DNA from: a bacterium
GTDB lineage: Bacteria; Cyanobacteriota; Sericytochromatia; S15B-MN24; VGJW01
Assembly: GCA_021781555.1 (NCBI GenBank)
Contig: JAJXWQ010000011.1
Span: 1 to 60,431, forward strand
Length of the DNA: 60,431 nt
Direction of reading: 5' to 3'
Below the pieces are notes generated by a model. The model was given only the letters and a program-made list of their open reading frames with translations, did no database searches and was not told where the DNA came from. The stretch's first letter is position 1, and every line of letters starts with the position of its first letter. Shown here piece by piece: positions 1-8,544 of this stretch. The translations under genes were made by a program, and so were the position numbers.

Positions 1-331
1 CTACGCTGCGCAACCGGGCCCCGTTTGACTCCTTTGGCCCGATCCTTTCGTGCCGGGGACCGGTTTGAAAGGTCCCTCTGCGCGGTCGCTACGCTGCGCA
101 ACCGGGGCCCGTTTCTTGTTGGGTGTGAACGGGTCCCTCTGCGCGGTCGCTACGCTGCGCAACCGGGCCCCGTTTGACTCCTTTGGCCCGATCCTTTCGT
201 GCCGGGGACCGGTTTGAAAGGTCCCTCTGCGCGGTCGCTACGCTGCGCAACCGGGGCCCGTTTGACTCCTTTGGCCCGATCCTTTCGAGCCGGGGCCCGT
301 TTGACCCTTTTGGCCCGATCGCACCTCGGGG
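1..331 (-). repeat. Degenerate tandem array of the CTAG-bounded palindromic repeat
   Basis: Four head-to-tail partial units begin at about 1, 89, 150 and 238. The first and third (88 bp each) are identical; the second is shorter (61 bp) and the fourth runs into unrelated sequence after about 325. Each unit carries the GGGCCC-containing arm, the GCGCGGTCGC loop and the CCTTTGGCCCGATC segment of the repeat family seen throughout the window. The array stops just before the stop codon of the neighbouring minus-strand gene. It contains short open frames on both strands, but these only follow the repeat and I do not regard them as genes. Confidence 0.85.
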
Positions 332-340
332 TGATCCGCT

Positions 341-988
341 TTAGCGGTCGTCGCGGGGCAGTCCGTCGCGATCGTAGCGAGCGAGGTTGGAGCGATAGGC
401 GCCCAGGACGGTGCGGCTGTATCGGCTGCGCATGAGACCGCGGTCGATGACCTGGATGGGGCCGAAATTGTAGGCGGTCAGAGTCCGGTTCCAGACCTGC
501 CACGCGGTGGCGTCGGGCGGCATGTGGTGGGCCGCCCACTCGTGATACTCGCGCAAGACGCGGCACCCGATATCGAGGTTGGTGGCCGGATCGTAGAGGT
601 TCTGCCCCGGGCGCTCGTGGCCGTGGTTGACCTGCATGAGTCCGCGAGCCCGGCCGGTGCGGCAGTTCGTATCGAAATGACTCTCGTAGTTGATCACGCC
701 CGCCACCAGGAGCGGCGGGAGGCGATACTTGTCGGCCTTGGCGACGATCAGGCGCGTGTACCGCCTGGCCAGGGAGACCCCGGCCTGGCGCTTGATGTAG
801 GCGAAGACGGGGCTGGCCTGCAGGGACTCCCGGGCGACGGATCGGGCCTTGGCCCGAGTCTTGCCAGCGGCCAGCCGGTGCTCGGCTGCGGCCGTGTGCC
901 GATGAGAGTGGCGTGCCAGGGCCGGAATCGGGGCAGCGAGAACCGCTGCGACAAGTGCCGGTCCCATCAGGCGTCTTAACGCTCGCAT
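341..988 (-). CDS. Secreted lytic transglycosylase, SLT domain
   Basis: A 215-residue periplasmic muramidase-like enzyme expected to cleave peptidoglycan glycan strands with 1,6-anhydro ring formation. The N-terminus (MRALRRLMGPALVAAVL...PALA) is a clear signal peptide. The SLT (Slt70 C-terminal) fold is shown by the catalytic glutamate in ESHFD (E102), GLMQVN at 116-121 and AYNFGP at 172-177, all in family order. I chose the ATG at 988 because the signal peptide starts there and a TATACT -10 box lies 10 bp upstream. A longer frame to 1045 would begin upstream of that promoter. The gene stands alone. Housekeeping wall turnover or a role in placing envelope machines are both possible. Confidence 0.88.
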   Translation of the reverse strand: MRALRRLMGPALVAAVLAAPIPALARHSHRHTAAAEHRLAAGKTRAKARSVARESLQASPVFAYIKRQAGVSLARRYTRLIVAKADKYRLPPLLVAGVINYESHFDTNCRTGRARGLMQVNHGHERPGQNLYDPATNLDIGCRVLREYHEWAAHHMPPDATAWQVWNRTLTAYNFGPIQVIDRGLMRSRYSRTVLGAYRSNLARYDRDGLPRDDR

Positions 989-998
989 GGTCGATCCG

Positions 999-1004
999 AG
1001 TATA
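999..1004 (-). promoter_or_regulatory. Extended -10 promoter of the transglycosylase gene
   Basis: On the minus strand TATACT is preceded by TGC, giving an extended -10 (TGCTATACT). It ends 10 nt before the ATG, so the transcript would have a leader of only a few nucleotides. No convincing -35 hexamer is visible. Confidence 0.5.
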
Positions 1005-1232
1005 GCACGGGGATGATTGCGTTCATGTGTTCGAATGTGCTCCACGCCTTCCGGCGAGCGGGTGAACCGGAGATGAATTCTCTCTTGCGCTCTCGTAACG
1101 GGCAGCCCGGGCTTTTCCCGCTAAAGTGGGCGCCAGAAGTGCAACGGGAGCCATCAAGTCGAAAACCTGGCGACCGATGGGAATGGGTATAGGGAGAGCG
1201 AATTGAAAGTGGAGCGGGAGAGGAGTCCATGG

Positions 1233-3095
1233 GTGGATAAGTGGGTCTTGACGCAGGCGCTGGTGCTTGCCCTAGGCGCCGCGACCGTGGGCTGCGTGCC
1301 GGCGATGACCGCCCGCGACCCGATCGCCTCGACCACCGCGCCGGGCCTTGCGAGCGGTCAGGTGATCGATCTGCGCCAGGGCATGTCCACGGCGCCGCGG
1401 GGCTACGGTCTGGTCACGCTTCACGTTTCCGGTCTGCCCGGAGCGTCGGGCTACGGCACGCAGGCGCTGGGCAAGGGGGCCAAGACGCTGGTGATCCGGG
1501 TCCGCTCGAGCAGCGACGCGGCGGACGTTCTGGACGTCACGGGTAATCCCGCCATCTACAAGGCGACGGTCAATGGCACCGCGGCGACGATCGCCTTTCC
1601 GGCCCTGCCCTCGACATCCATCAACCCCGCCGATCTCGATACCACCCACGGGTCGCCCTATATCTTCCAGATGCGCTGTTACAGCGCATCCAAGAGCTTC
1701 CCCACGGCCGTGGTGGACGGGGGCACCACCCTGTCGGCCTGGGTCAACCCTACCGACGTATCCGAGGACATCACGGACCCGACGATCCTGGCCTCGGGTG
1801 AGTCCCGCCAGAACGTCGTCGCCGGCCTGCCGACGACGGTGGCCATCCAGAGCTGGGCGCAGGTGGCCGCCAACATCGACACCACCTCCTCGCCGGCCGT
1901 GAGCCAGGTAGCCCTGTCCCCGGTGCCCGCCGACGCGGCCAAGCACGTGCGCATTCGCCTGACGGGCGTCTCTTATGCGCACCTGGGGGATCCGACCAAG
2001 ACCCCGGCGCTCGCCACGGGTGGCTTCACGTTGAGCGGAGCGCCGCAGGCGGACGACCAGATCTCGGTCTCCTGGACGGACGTCGACGGCAACGTGAACT
2101 CGGCCTCGTACACGGTGAGCCCGACCGACACGCTCGATGGCGTGGCCAGCGGCATCGCGGCGGCGCTTTCCGCGGCGTCGCCCACCGGATCGAACTACGC
2201 CGTATCGAGCAGCGGCACGAGCGTGACGATCGCTTCCAAGATCAAGGACGGCATCTGGGATGCCAGCCCGACCGGCCCGCTGACTGCCACCGTCAAGGGC
2301 CCGCCCGCCTCCATCTCCGCGATCTCCACGGTCCTGTCCGGGGGCAGTGGCTTGCAGCCGGCGGCAGGGACGATGACCTTCGCCCTGGCCAACGGCTTTG
2401 CGGCCCCGCAGGCGGGCGATCTGATCCTCATGAACTTCCAGGACGAGGAAGCGACCCCGCATGCGGTGACCGCCATGTACACGGTGACGTCGGCCGATAC
2501 CTCACTTTCGACCCTCGCCGGAGATATCGTCGCGACGCTCAACAGCGATTCGAGCTTCAACTTGGATTACGCGGCTTCCCAGTCGGGAGCCTCCGTCGAC
2601 ATCGTCGCCAAGAGCGATGGCGCGGAATTCGACTCGGCTGTCGCGATTCCCAACCTCATCCAGCCGCCGGGGGCGTCCGACATCATCTCCCCGGCCGGGG
2701 TAGTCAACGTCGGCGGCGGCGAGCCCCTGACCGTGATCCGGGCTGCCTTGACCTACTCGGCGGCCACGACCGTGCCGGCCTCGTGGTCCGTGAGCACGCT
2801 CGGATTGCCCGGCAGCGGCCCGGGCGACGGCGGGGCCTCGTACCCCGCCTTGACGGGAGTCGCCACGGTGAGCGTGCTCATGGGTGGCGTTGCGCTCGAG
2901 GGCTCGACCCTCCTGCTGCAAGGCTCGGGATTGCCCGTCGCCGACACGGTGCAGTACATCGACATCCCGGTGGTTTCGTCCAACACCGATGGCATCTGGG
3001 AGTTCGATATCTACGATCCGGGCTCCTATACCGCATTCCAGGCCTTCGATCTCGAGACCGGGCGGAGCCTGAGCACGTCGGTGAGTACCCAGTGA
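1233..3095 (+). CDS. Large lipoprotein with two internal beta-rich repeats, function unknown
   Basis: A 620-residue predicted lipoprotein. The GTG at 1233 is chosen because GGGAGAGGAG lies 7 nt upstream and the signal peptide starts at once, with lipobox TVGC and the acylated Cys at position 21. Residues about 45-150 form a domain shared with the lipoprotein encoded at 3358 (both contain GNPAIYKATV, here at 104-113). Two related segments at about 265-335 and 380-460 each run from an ADDQ/AGDL strand through YTVS or YTVT to an alternating Ser/Gly-rich strand, and look like a duplicated beta-sandwich module of surface proteins. It is first in a four-gene lipoprotein operon and its stop overlaps the next start (TGATG). 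No enzymatic motif is seen; a surface or adhesive role is only a guess. Confidence 0.8.
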   Translation: MDKWVLTQALVLALGAATVGCVPAMTARDPIASTTAPGLASGQVIDLRQGMSTAPRGYGLVTLHVSGLPGASGYGTQALGKGAKTLVIRVRSSSDAADVLDVTGNPAIYKATVNGTAATIAFPALPSTSINPADLDTTHGSPYIFQMRCYSASKSFPTAVVDGGTTLSAWVNPTDVSEDITDPTILASGESRQNVVAGLPTTVAIQSWAQVAANIDTTSSPAVSQVALSPVPADAAKHVRIRLTGVSYAHLGDPTKTPALATGGFTLSGAPQADDQISVSWTDVDGNVNSASYTVSPTDTLDGVASGIAAALSAASPTGSNYAVSSSGTSVTIASKIKDGIWDASPTGPLTATVKGPPASISAISTVLSGGSGLQPAAGTMTFALANGFAAPQAGDLILMNFQDEEATPHAVTAMYTVTSADTSLSTLAGDIVATLNSDSSFNLDYAASQSGASVDIVAKSDGAEFDSAVAIPNLIQPPGASDIISPAGVVNVGGGEPLTVIRAALTYSAATTVPASWSVSTLGLPGSGPGDGGASYPALTGVATVSVLMGGVALEGSTLLLQGSGLPVADTVQYIDIPVVSSNTDGIWEFDIYDPGSYTAFQAFDLETGRSLSTSVSTQ

Positions 3096-3346
3096 TGCCC
3101 GCGCTGCTCGTGGCTCTGCTCGCGCTCGGCCTGGCAGCCTGCGCGCCGGGTGCCTGCTGCTCTGGCGAGCGGCCGCTCCCGGCCGATGGCAACAGCGCCG
3201 CTCTGGCGAACCCAGTGCCAACCGGGGCCGTGGCCTTCGACGTGGGCCCGCTGGACTGGACGACGGCGACGGCGTCGTCTGTCGAAGCGGCGCTTGCAGA
3301 CGCCCCGATCGCCACGCCTGTTGCCAGCGCTTCGAGCCGCCCGTGA
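3095..3346 (+). CDS. Small lipoprotein, function unknown
   Basis: An 83-residue predicted lipoprotein that begins on the ATG overlapping the stop of the preceding gene (TGATG). The signal peptide MPALLVALLALGLAAC ends in a lipobox with Cys at 16. The mature part is short, Ala/Pro-rich and has an early CC pair (ACCSG). Its own stop overlaps a possible GTG start of the next gene, so translation is probably coupled through the operon. It has no recognisable domain. The overlap on both sides and the good lipobox make it a likely real gene. Confidence 0.65.
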   Translation: MPALLVALLALGLAACAPGACCSGERPLPADGNSAALANPVPTGAVAFDVGPLDWTTATASSVEAALADAPIATPVASASSRP

Positions 3347-3357
3347 AAGGATTCCGG

Positions 3358-4512
3358 ATGAACTCCAGATACGCGATCGGCCTCGTCGTGATGCTTGCAG
3401 CCGCGAGCTGCGCGGTGCCGAGCCCGGCGACGGGCCCGTCGTCGAGCGGAATGGACGGCTCGAGCCCGATCCTCGATCTGGCTCGCGGGTCCCGGACGCC
3501 GCCGGGCTGGGCGAGTGTCACGCTGCAGGTCAATGGCCTGGATACCGGGCGCACGTCGCAGTCGCTGTCCTCTGCCGGGGCCACGCTGCTGGTCGCGGTG
3601 ACCGACAGCCAGCACCACACGCTGACGGATGGCAACGGCAACCCGGCGATCTACAAGGCCACCGTCAGCAGCGGGGCCGCTACCCTCGTCTTGCCGCCGC
3701 TTCCGCCCACGGCCACCACCGTGAATCCAGCGGCACCGTCGGCCAATGCGGACATTTTCTCGACCTTCCTTCTGCGGTCCAACTTTCCGGTTTCGACTCC
3801 GCCGCAGTACACGGATCTCGAGAACTACGGCACGGATTCCACCCATCCCTGGACGGCCTACGCCAGTGGCGACGCCGTCGTGTGGAATCACCTGGACTAC
3901 GACATGTCGGACGGTCCGGACGCCATACCCTCGCACCCGCAGTTTCTGATGGGCTCGGGTGAGGCTGCGGCCGACGTGGCGGCGGGCTTCCCGATGGTCG
4001 TGCCCCTGGTGAACTGGTTCTTGGTCGGGGCCAAGCTCGACGAGTCGAGCCCACCTGCGGGCTTCAACAGCGCGGACGAGAGCGCGGTGTACGTCTCGGG
4101 CTTCAGCTTGACATCCGGGGGCACGCTGCACCTCCGGTATCCTGGCTTCGTCAACACGCAGCTCACCAGCTTCAGCGGCGAGGTGGCCCGGTTGGTGGTC
4201 AACTTCGCGGCCACCAACGGACCGATCGTCAAGCTGACGGCCCAGACCTTCGACAACACCGACCCGTCAGCACCTCCGGTCACGCTGGGAACCGCCAGCA
4301 CCCCCCTCGTGGCGCTGACGCTGGCGCAAAGCGATGCGACGACGCAGGGCATGGCCGCCTACACGGACCTCGATGTGAGTTCCGTGACGAGTCCGACGAA
4401 CCTCGACCTCACCTTCACCGGGATGCCCTCCGGAGCGACCCTGCTCATGCTCGACAAGAACGTGTACGGAGCCCTGAGCGACAACATGGTCGGGAGCAGC
4501 GCATTCCAGTGA
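3358..4512 (+). CDS. Lipoprotein paralogous to the operon's first gene
   Basis: A 384-residue predicted lipoprotein. The ATG at 3358 is preferred over an in-frame GTG at 3343 because AAAGGA sits 7-8 nt upstream and the signal peptide begins there. The lipobox AAASC places the modified Cys at 18. Residues about 50-150 match the N-terminal domain of the protein encoded at 1233, including GNPAIYKATV and a run of short beta strands, so the two are paralogues. The C-terminal half differs and lacks the duplicated module. Its stop overlaps the GTG of the next gene. Function is unknown; no catalytic motif was seen. Confidence 0.8.
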   Translation: MNSRYAIGLVVMLAAASCAVPSPATGPSSSGMDGSSPILDLARGSRTPPGWASVTLQVNGLDTGRTSQSLSSAGATLLVAVTDSQHHTLTDGNGNPAIYKATVSSGAATLVLPPLPPTATTVNPAAPSANADIFSTFLLRSNFPVSTPPQYTDLENYGTDSTHPWTAYASGDAVVWNHLDYDMSDGPDAIPSHPQFLMGSGEAAADVAAGFPMVVPLVNWFLVGAKLDESSPPAGFNSADESAVYVSGFSLTSGGTLHLRYPGFVNTQLTSFSGEVARLVVNFAATNGPIVKLTAQTFDNTDPSAPPVTLGTASTPLVALTLAQSDATTQGMAAYTDLDVSSVTSPTNLDLTFTGMPSGATLLMLDKNVYGALSDNMVGSSAFQ

Positions 4513-5150
4513 TCGCCGGTAGACCGCCTGGAAGCCGGCGCTGGCGGGTTGCCGCCGCGTCTCTCGTGCCGCTCATGGCCCTGGGCTGCTCCCTGAAGGG
4601 CCTGCCTCCGACCGATCCGTTCGCCGGTCTCATCTCGACCGATGGGGGGGCGGCGGTGCCCGACCTGGCGGCCCCCGCGGCCTCGGCCACTGCGAAGCAG
4701 ATCCCGTCCACGACTCCGACCCCGAGTGGCAGCAGCCGGACCCCGGTCCCTGGCAGCAGCCCGACCCCCGGTGGCAGCAGCCCGACCCCCGGTGGCGGCG
4801 GTCAGACCCTGGCTCCCAGCAGCCCGACTCCGATCCCTGGCGGCAGCCCGACCCCGAGTGGCAGCAGCCGGACCCCGGTCCCTGGCAGTAGCCCGACCCC
4901 CGGTGGCGGCGGTCAGACCCCGGCTCCCGGCGGCAGTCCGGCCCCCGGTGGCGGTGGTCAGACCCCGGCTCCCGGCAGTAGTCCGACCCCCGGTGGCAGC
5001 ACCCCGAAGCCCACCCCTACCCCGAAGCCCACCCCCACCCCGACTCCGGTTCCCACGGTGTCACCCCAGGGCCAGGCCGCGCTCGCCATCGGTGACACGC
5101 TTCCGGACACCCAGTCTCCGCTGCAGAACTTGCTGTCTCACCAGCCCTGA
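4509..5150 (+). CDS. Lipoprotein with long Pro/Thr/Gly/Ser repeat linker
   Basis: A 213-residue predicted lipoprotein starting on a GTG that overlaps the previous stop (GTGA). The signal peptide ends in ALGC with Cys at 27. From about residue 65 to 185 the chain is almost wholly repeats of the form PGSSPTPGGS / PGGGGQTPAP followed by a run of PKPTPTPTP. This is a flexible, envelope-spanning type of linker with potential O-glycosylation sites. The remaining C-terminus is short and has no known domain. It closes the lipoprotein operon. The repeat DNA may vary in copy number between strains. Confidence 0.75.
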   Translation: MIAGRPPGSRRWRVAAASLVPLMALGCSLKGLPPTDPFAGLISTDGGAAVPDLAAPAASATAKQIPSTTPTPSGSSRTPVPGSSPTPGGSSPTPGGGGQTLAPSSPTPIPGGSPTPSGSSRTPVPGSSPTPGGGGQTPAPGGSPAPGGGGQTPAPGSSPTPGGSTPKPTPTPKPTPTPTPVPTVSPQGQAALAIGDTLPDTQSPLQNLLSHQP

Positions 5151-5192
5151 TCCCGGCCTGCGGGGCACCTGGCCGTGGTGGATGGGGCCTGA

Positions 5193-5235
5193 TTGCGCGG
5201 TGACGCCACCGCGCAGAGGGACCCGTTCAAGCTAG
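5193..5235 (+). repeat. Fragment of the palindromic repeat
   Basis: A 43-bp remnant keeps the CACCGCGCAGAGGGACCCGTTCAAGCT segment of the repeat and ends in CTAG. The 5' half of the element is missing. It lies between the lipoprotein operon and the TPR gene; the rest of 5151-5371 shows no gene that I can support. Confidence 0.6.
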
Positions 5236-5371
5236 AAACGCTACCGGTCCTCGTGCGGCAGCCCGGGAAGGTTTGAGCCATCGGGGCGACGGGTATCTGA
5301 GGAGGGGACCGGGCGAGGCACCGTGGCGGCGCCACGCGCGCGAGGGCGGTGGAGAGGGCAAGACTCCCCAG

Positions 5372-6490
5372 ATGGCGAGGGTCGATAGCGAGTTCCGAGC
5401 GGCGGTGCTGGCCGGCACCGCTCCGCGGAATGCCGCGCTTCCGGCCGTTCCAGCCGGTGAGCCACGGCCCTTCATTTTCCATGACACGCGATCCCTCACG
5501 CGTGGCGTCAAGAGCTCGATGCGCTGGTCGCAGACGCGTTTTGGCCGGGACGAGTCGGGCAGTGGCCTCGGTGGCGATCACCTGGATCTCTCGGGCCAGG
5601 GCAAAGCGGGCTCACGCGCCGCAGGCGATCCGCAGCTGGCCGATGCCCACCAGACGCTGACCGATGTCCTGGCGGAGCTGTCTCGCCGTGGTCTGGCCGA
5701 TCACCCCCGCGCCCGTGCCCTGGAGCACCTTCGAGACACGCTCTCGGGACCGGCGTCGCCAGGGGGGCCCGCGCCGGCGTCCCACCCAGGTTCCTGGCAG
5801 GCCGTTCGCGACGAGGCCGCGGATCTTTGGGAGGCACTGCTGGCCACGATCCGGTCCCCTGCCGGGCGGGTGGCCCACAAGACGGACCTTCTCGCCCGGG
5901 CGCAACAGGCTGCTGTCCGCGGCGATCCGGCCGGCGAGCGGCGGTGGCTGCGGCGCGTCCTCGTGGCCGATCCCGGCGACGCGACGGCCCACGTCAGGCT
6001 CGGGCGCCTGCACCTGGATGCCGGCCAGCTCGCCGAGGCCGAGCCTCACCTGGGGGCGGCTGTCGCGGCTCGGCCCAAGGAAGCAGCCGCCCACCTCGCT
6101 CTGGGCGAGCTCCACTACCGGCGCAAGGATCCCGACGCGGCGATCGCTTCTTTCGGCAGGGCCTTGCGGCTCAACCCCGATCATTCCGATGCCAACGCCT
6201 GGCTCGGCATCCTCTCCTACGACGCCCAACGTCCCGTCGAGGCTCAGCGCTTCCTCGAGCGCGCCATCGCCCTGGACTCCAACAACTCCGTGGCTCGCTA
6301 CTATCTGGCGCAGCTGAGCCTGGCCAATGGAGACAAGCTCCGGGCGGACTTCCAGCTTTCGGTTTTCCGCCGCCTCGAGCCCACGGCGCGGCTGGATCGT
6401 TTTTCCAGCACGGCCGATTCCCTGGCGTCCGGCTCGACGGGCAAGGGCTACAGTGGCTGGCAGATGCCACGTCGCGCAGCTGCCCGCTAG
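5372..6490 (+). CDS. TPR-repeat protein
   Basis: A 372-residue soluble protein. The N-terminal half is low-complexity and Pro/Arg-rich with no known domain. From about residue 170 to 335 there are four to five tetratricopeptide repeats, with the expected spacing (for example LGRLHLDAGQLAEAEPHL and LGELHYRRKDPDAAIASFGRAL). These should form a protein-binding superhelix. I chose the ATG at 5372, which has GGAGAGGG about 13 nt upstream; an open frame extends further 5' to 5273 but has unlikely composition. The TAG stop is the border CTAG of the following repeat. The gene lies upstream of motA-motB in the same direction but is separated by two repeat copies. Its partner is unknown. Confidence 0.75.
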   Translation: MARVDSEFRAAVLAGTAPRNAALPAVPAGEPRPFIFHDTRSLTRGVKSSMRWSQTRFGRDESGSGLGGDHLDLSGQGKAGSRAAGDPQLADAHQTLTDVLAELSRRGLADHPRARALEHLRDTLSGPASPGGPAPASHPGSWQAVRDEAADLWEALLATIRSPAGRVAHKTDLLARAQQAAVRGDPAGERRWLRRVLVADPGDATAHVRLGRLHLDAGQLAEAEPHLGAAVAARPKEAAAHLALGELHYRRKDPDAAIASFGRALRLNPDHSDANAWLGILSYDAQRPVEAQRFLERAIALDSNNSVARYYLAQLSLANGDKLRADFQLSVFRRLEPTARLDRFSSTADSLASGSTGKGYSGWQMPRRAAAR

Positions 6491-6683
6491 GCTGCTCCCG
6501 GTTTGACGGGTTCGGGCCAAAGGAGTCAAACGGGGCCCGGTTGCGCAGCGCAGCGACCGCGCAGAGGGACCCGTTCAAGCTGCAAGCGGGTTAGCAAGGT
6601 TCGGGCCAAAGGAGTCAAACGGGGCCCGGTTGCGCAGCGCAGCGACCGCGCAGAGGGACCCGTTCAAGCTGCAAAAGATATAG
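6487..6683 (+). repeat. Two tandem copies of the palindromic repeat
   Basis: Copy one spans 6487-6594 (108 bp, CTAG at the left border, TTAG at the right). Copy two begins on that same TTAG and runs to 6683, lacking about 15 bp near its left end. Both belong to the variant with TTCGGGCCAAAGGAGTC and CAGCGCAGCG. The left CTAG contains the stop codon of the TPR gene. Confidence 0.9.
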
Positions 6684-6812
6684 CCCCCCACAAACAGCCC
6701 CCTTCAAGGCGGGAACTTCGTCGCTGCGAGAGCGCCGCGACGCAGCAGCTTGCCCTGCACGTGCCAGCCGGCCTTTCAATGGGTAAGAAGGTCCGGGAAG
6801 AGAGGCAAGCTC

Positions 6813-7646
6813 GTGTCGTCCATGTTCGGTCTGGTCGTCCTGACGATTTACCTGCTGATCGTCTTGGCGTTGCAGGGCGGCGACATGGCGGCGCTGTGGT
6901 CTCCTCACGCGGCGCTGATGGTCATTGGTGGCACCTTCACGGCCACCTTGATGTCCTTCCCGGCCGGGATGGTCTTGCGCTTCCCGCGCCTGTTCTGGGA
7001 GGCCGTGAGGCCGCCCAAGCTCGAACTCCCGGTCATTGTCGCCACGCTGGTCAAGCTCGCGGACAAGCTTCGCGCAGCGGGCATCGGCGGCATTCAGAAG
7101 GACATCCAGGGTCTCGACGATCCCTTCCTCAAGCGCGGCATGCAGTACATCGCCGAGGGCTTCGACTCCCAGGAGATCCAGGATCTGCTGGAGGCCGAGA
7201 TGCTGGCGATCCGTGGCCGACACCGGGCCAACATCTCGGTCTTCGAGGCGCTCGGCGGCTTCGCGCCCACGATGGGGATCCTCGGGACGGTGGTGTCGAT
7301 GATCTCGGTCCTCGGTAACCTCCAGCGCCCCGATCAGCTGGGGCCCGAGATCGCCACTGCCATGGTCGCGACGCTGTATGGCGTCGGATCCGCCAACTTG
7401 ATCTTCCTTCCCATCGCCACCAAGCTTCGCAAGCTCTCCGAGGAGGAGCTCCGGATCCGCTGGGTCATGGTCGAGGTCGTCCTGGCCCTGCAGGCCGGAG
7501 CCCATCCGCGGCTCATCCGCGAGCGCCTCAAGGTCTCGCTGCCCCCCTCCACGCGCAAGATGATCCAGGACCTCAAGGGACGGCGCCGCCGGTCGGCTCC
7601 GGTCGAGGAGGCCGAGGTCGCGGTGCCGCAGTACGAGGAAGGTTAA
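6813..7646 (+). CDS. motA: Flagellar motor stator protein MotA
   Basis: The 277-residue MotA subunit forms, with MotB, the ion-driven stator that powers flagellar rotation in the inner membrane. Two N-terminal membrane helices are followed by a large cytoplasmic loop (about 70-145) and two further helices. The family signature FAPTMGILGTVV lies at 150-161 (helix 3) and the ATLYGVGSANLIFLPIA segment at about 186-202 is helix 4. The GTG at 6813 is chosen because AGAGAGG lies 7 nt upstream; ATG at 6822 is an alternative. motB follows after 18 nt, so the two form an operon. Coupling ion (proton or sodium) cannot be decided by eye. Confidence 0.93.
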   Translation: MSSMFGLVVLTIYLLIVLALQGGDMAALWSPHAALMVIGGTFTATLMSFPAGMVLRFPRLFWEAVRPPKLELPVIVATLVKLADKLRAAGIGGIQKDIQGLDDPFLKRGMQYIAEGFDSQEIQDLLEAEMLAIRGRHRANISVFEALGGFAPTMGILGTVVSMISVLGNLQRPDQLGPEIATAMVATLYGVGSANLIFLPIATKLRKLSEEELRIRWVMVEVVLALQAGAHPRLIRERLKVSLPPSTRKMIQDLKGRRRRSAPVEEAEVAVPQYEEG

Positions 7647-7664
7647 GGGCGCGGCGGGGAGAGC

Positions 7665-8489
7665 ATGAGCGCGAAGGAATGGCGCCTCCAGCGCGAGGGG
7701 GAAGAAGACAACGCGTCCAACGATTCGCATCGCTGGCTCGTGACCTACGCCGACATGATCACGCTGCTCATGGTGTTCTTCGTGGTCATGTACGCCCTGT
7801 CGAGCCGGATCTCGAACTCCAACTTCACCAAACTCACGCACTCGTTGAGCCAGTCGCTCAATCCCAAGAAGCAAAAAGGGATCGACATCTTCGCCCAGGC
7901 CCCGACGACCAAGCCGACCACCGAGATGCAAGAGGCCCAGATGCGGGTCAAGCAGGCGATCGCCAAGTTCAGTGGCCGTTCCCAGGTCAAGGTGGACCTC
8001 GAGCCGCGTGGGCTCGTCATCAGCCTCTACGACACCGCCTTCTTCAAGCCCAACACCGACGACATCACGCCGCAGATGGCCAAGGCTCTCTACAAGATCG
8101 CAGCAGGCATCGCCACCATGTCCAATGCCATCAGCGTCGAGGGCCACACGGACAACACCCCGACGGCCAAGGGAGCCTTCTCGTCGAACTGGGATCTGGC
8201 GGCGCGGCGCGCCGTCAGGGTCGTGGAGTTTTTCGCCGACAAGTGCCACATCAAGCCCCAGCGGCTTTCGGCCACGACCTTTGCCCAGTACCGGCCGCTC
8301 TTCCCCAATGACACCCCCGAGCACCGGGCCATGAACCGGAGGGTCGACATCGTGCTGTCCAGCAAGGGCCCGCAGCCTGCCATCACGCCGACGCCGACGC
8401 CGCTCAGCCAGCTGGCCCCGGGCAGCCCGCCCCCCAACGCCTTCCAGAACCCCTTCAGCGGCCAGATCGCCAATCCGTTCGGCGGTTGA
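7665..8489 (+). CDS. motB: Flagellar motor stator protein MotB
   Basis: The 274-residue partner of MotA. A single N-terminal membrane helix holds the ion-binding aspartate in WLVTYADMITLL (D30). The C-terminal OmpA-like domain, which anchors the stator to peptidoglycan, shows VEGHTDNTP (158-166), NWDLAARRA (175-183) and NRRVDI (224-229). A GGGGAGAGC ribosome binding site precedes the ATG. The extra C-terminal tail of about 40 residues is Pro-rich and not part of the usual family. No other flagellar structural genes are in the window, apart from a distant FliF-like fragment protein at 14151. Confidence 0.94.
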   Translation: MSAKEWRLQREGEEDNASNDSHRWLVTYADMITLLMVFFVVMYALSSRISNSNFTKLTHSLSQSLNPKKQKGIDIFAQAPTTKPTTEMQEAQMRVKQAIAKFSGRSQVKVDLEPRGLVISLYDTAFFKPNTDDITPQMAKALYKIAAGIATMSNAISVEGHTDNTPTAKGAFSSNWDLAARRAVRVVEFFADKCHIKPQRLSATTFAQYRPLFPNDTPEHRAMNRRVDIVLSSKGPQPAITPTPTPLSQLAPGSPPPNAFQNPFSGQIANPFGG

Positions 8490-8498
8490 TGCGGTCGG

Positions 8499-8543
8499 GC
8501 GGTTCCGGGCAGAAGGGGCCCGAGCCCTTCCGGGCAAAACCGC
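8499..8543. terminator. Hairpin between convergent motB and RCK gene ends
   Basis: Outer arms GCGGTT and AACCGC (8499-8504 and 8538-8543) enclose an inner stem built on GAAGGG and CCCTTC. It sits exactly between two convergent stop codons and could act on either strand. No long T-run follows, so the terminator call is tentative. A CTAG at 8544-8547 directly after it supplies the stop of the minus-strand gene. Confidence 0.45.
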
Positions 8544-8544
8544 T

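Noticed and set aside
1-331. Possible CRISPR array
   Set aside because: The units are directly adjacent, variable in length (61-88 bp) and have no unique spacers of constant size. They match the dispersed palindromic repeat.
150-566. Long open frames running through the repeats on both strands here and at 6503, 12420, 20388, 37119, 46421, 49892 and 59273
   Set aside because: They are produced by the GC-rich repeat itself, give Arg/Pro-rich low-complexity peptides, and have no ribosome binding site or recognised domain.
1272-2462. Antisense open frame of 396 codons opposite the large lipoprotein gene
   Set aside because: It is typical of GC-rich DNA, where the antisense frame lacks stops. 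The sense strand has a lipobox, ribosome binding site and paralogue; the antisense product has no plausible domain.
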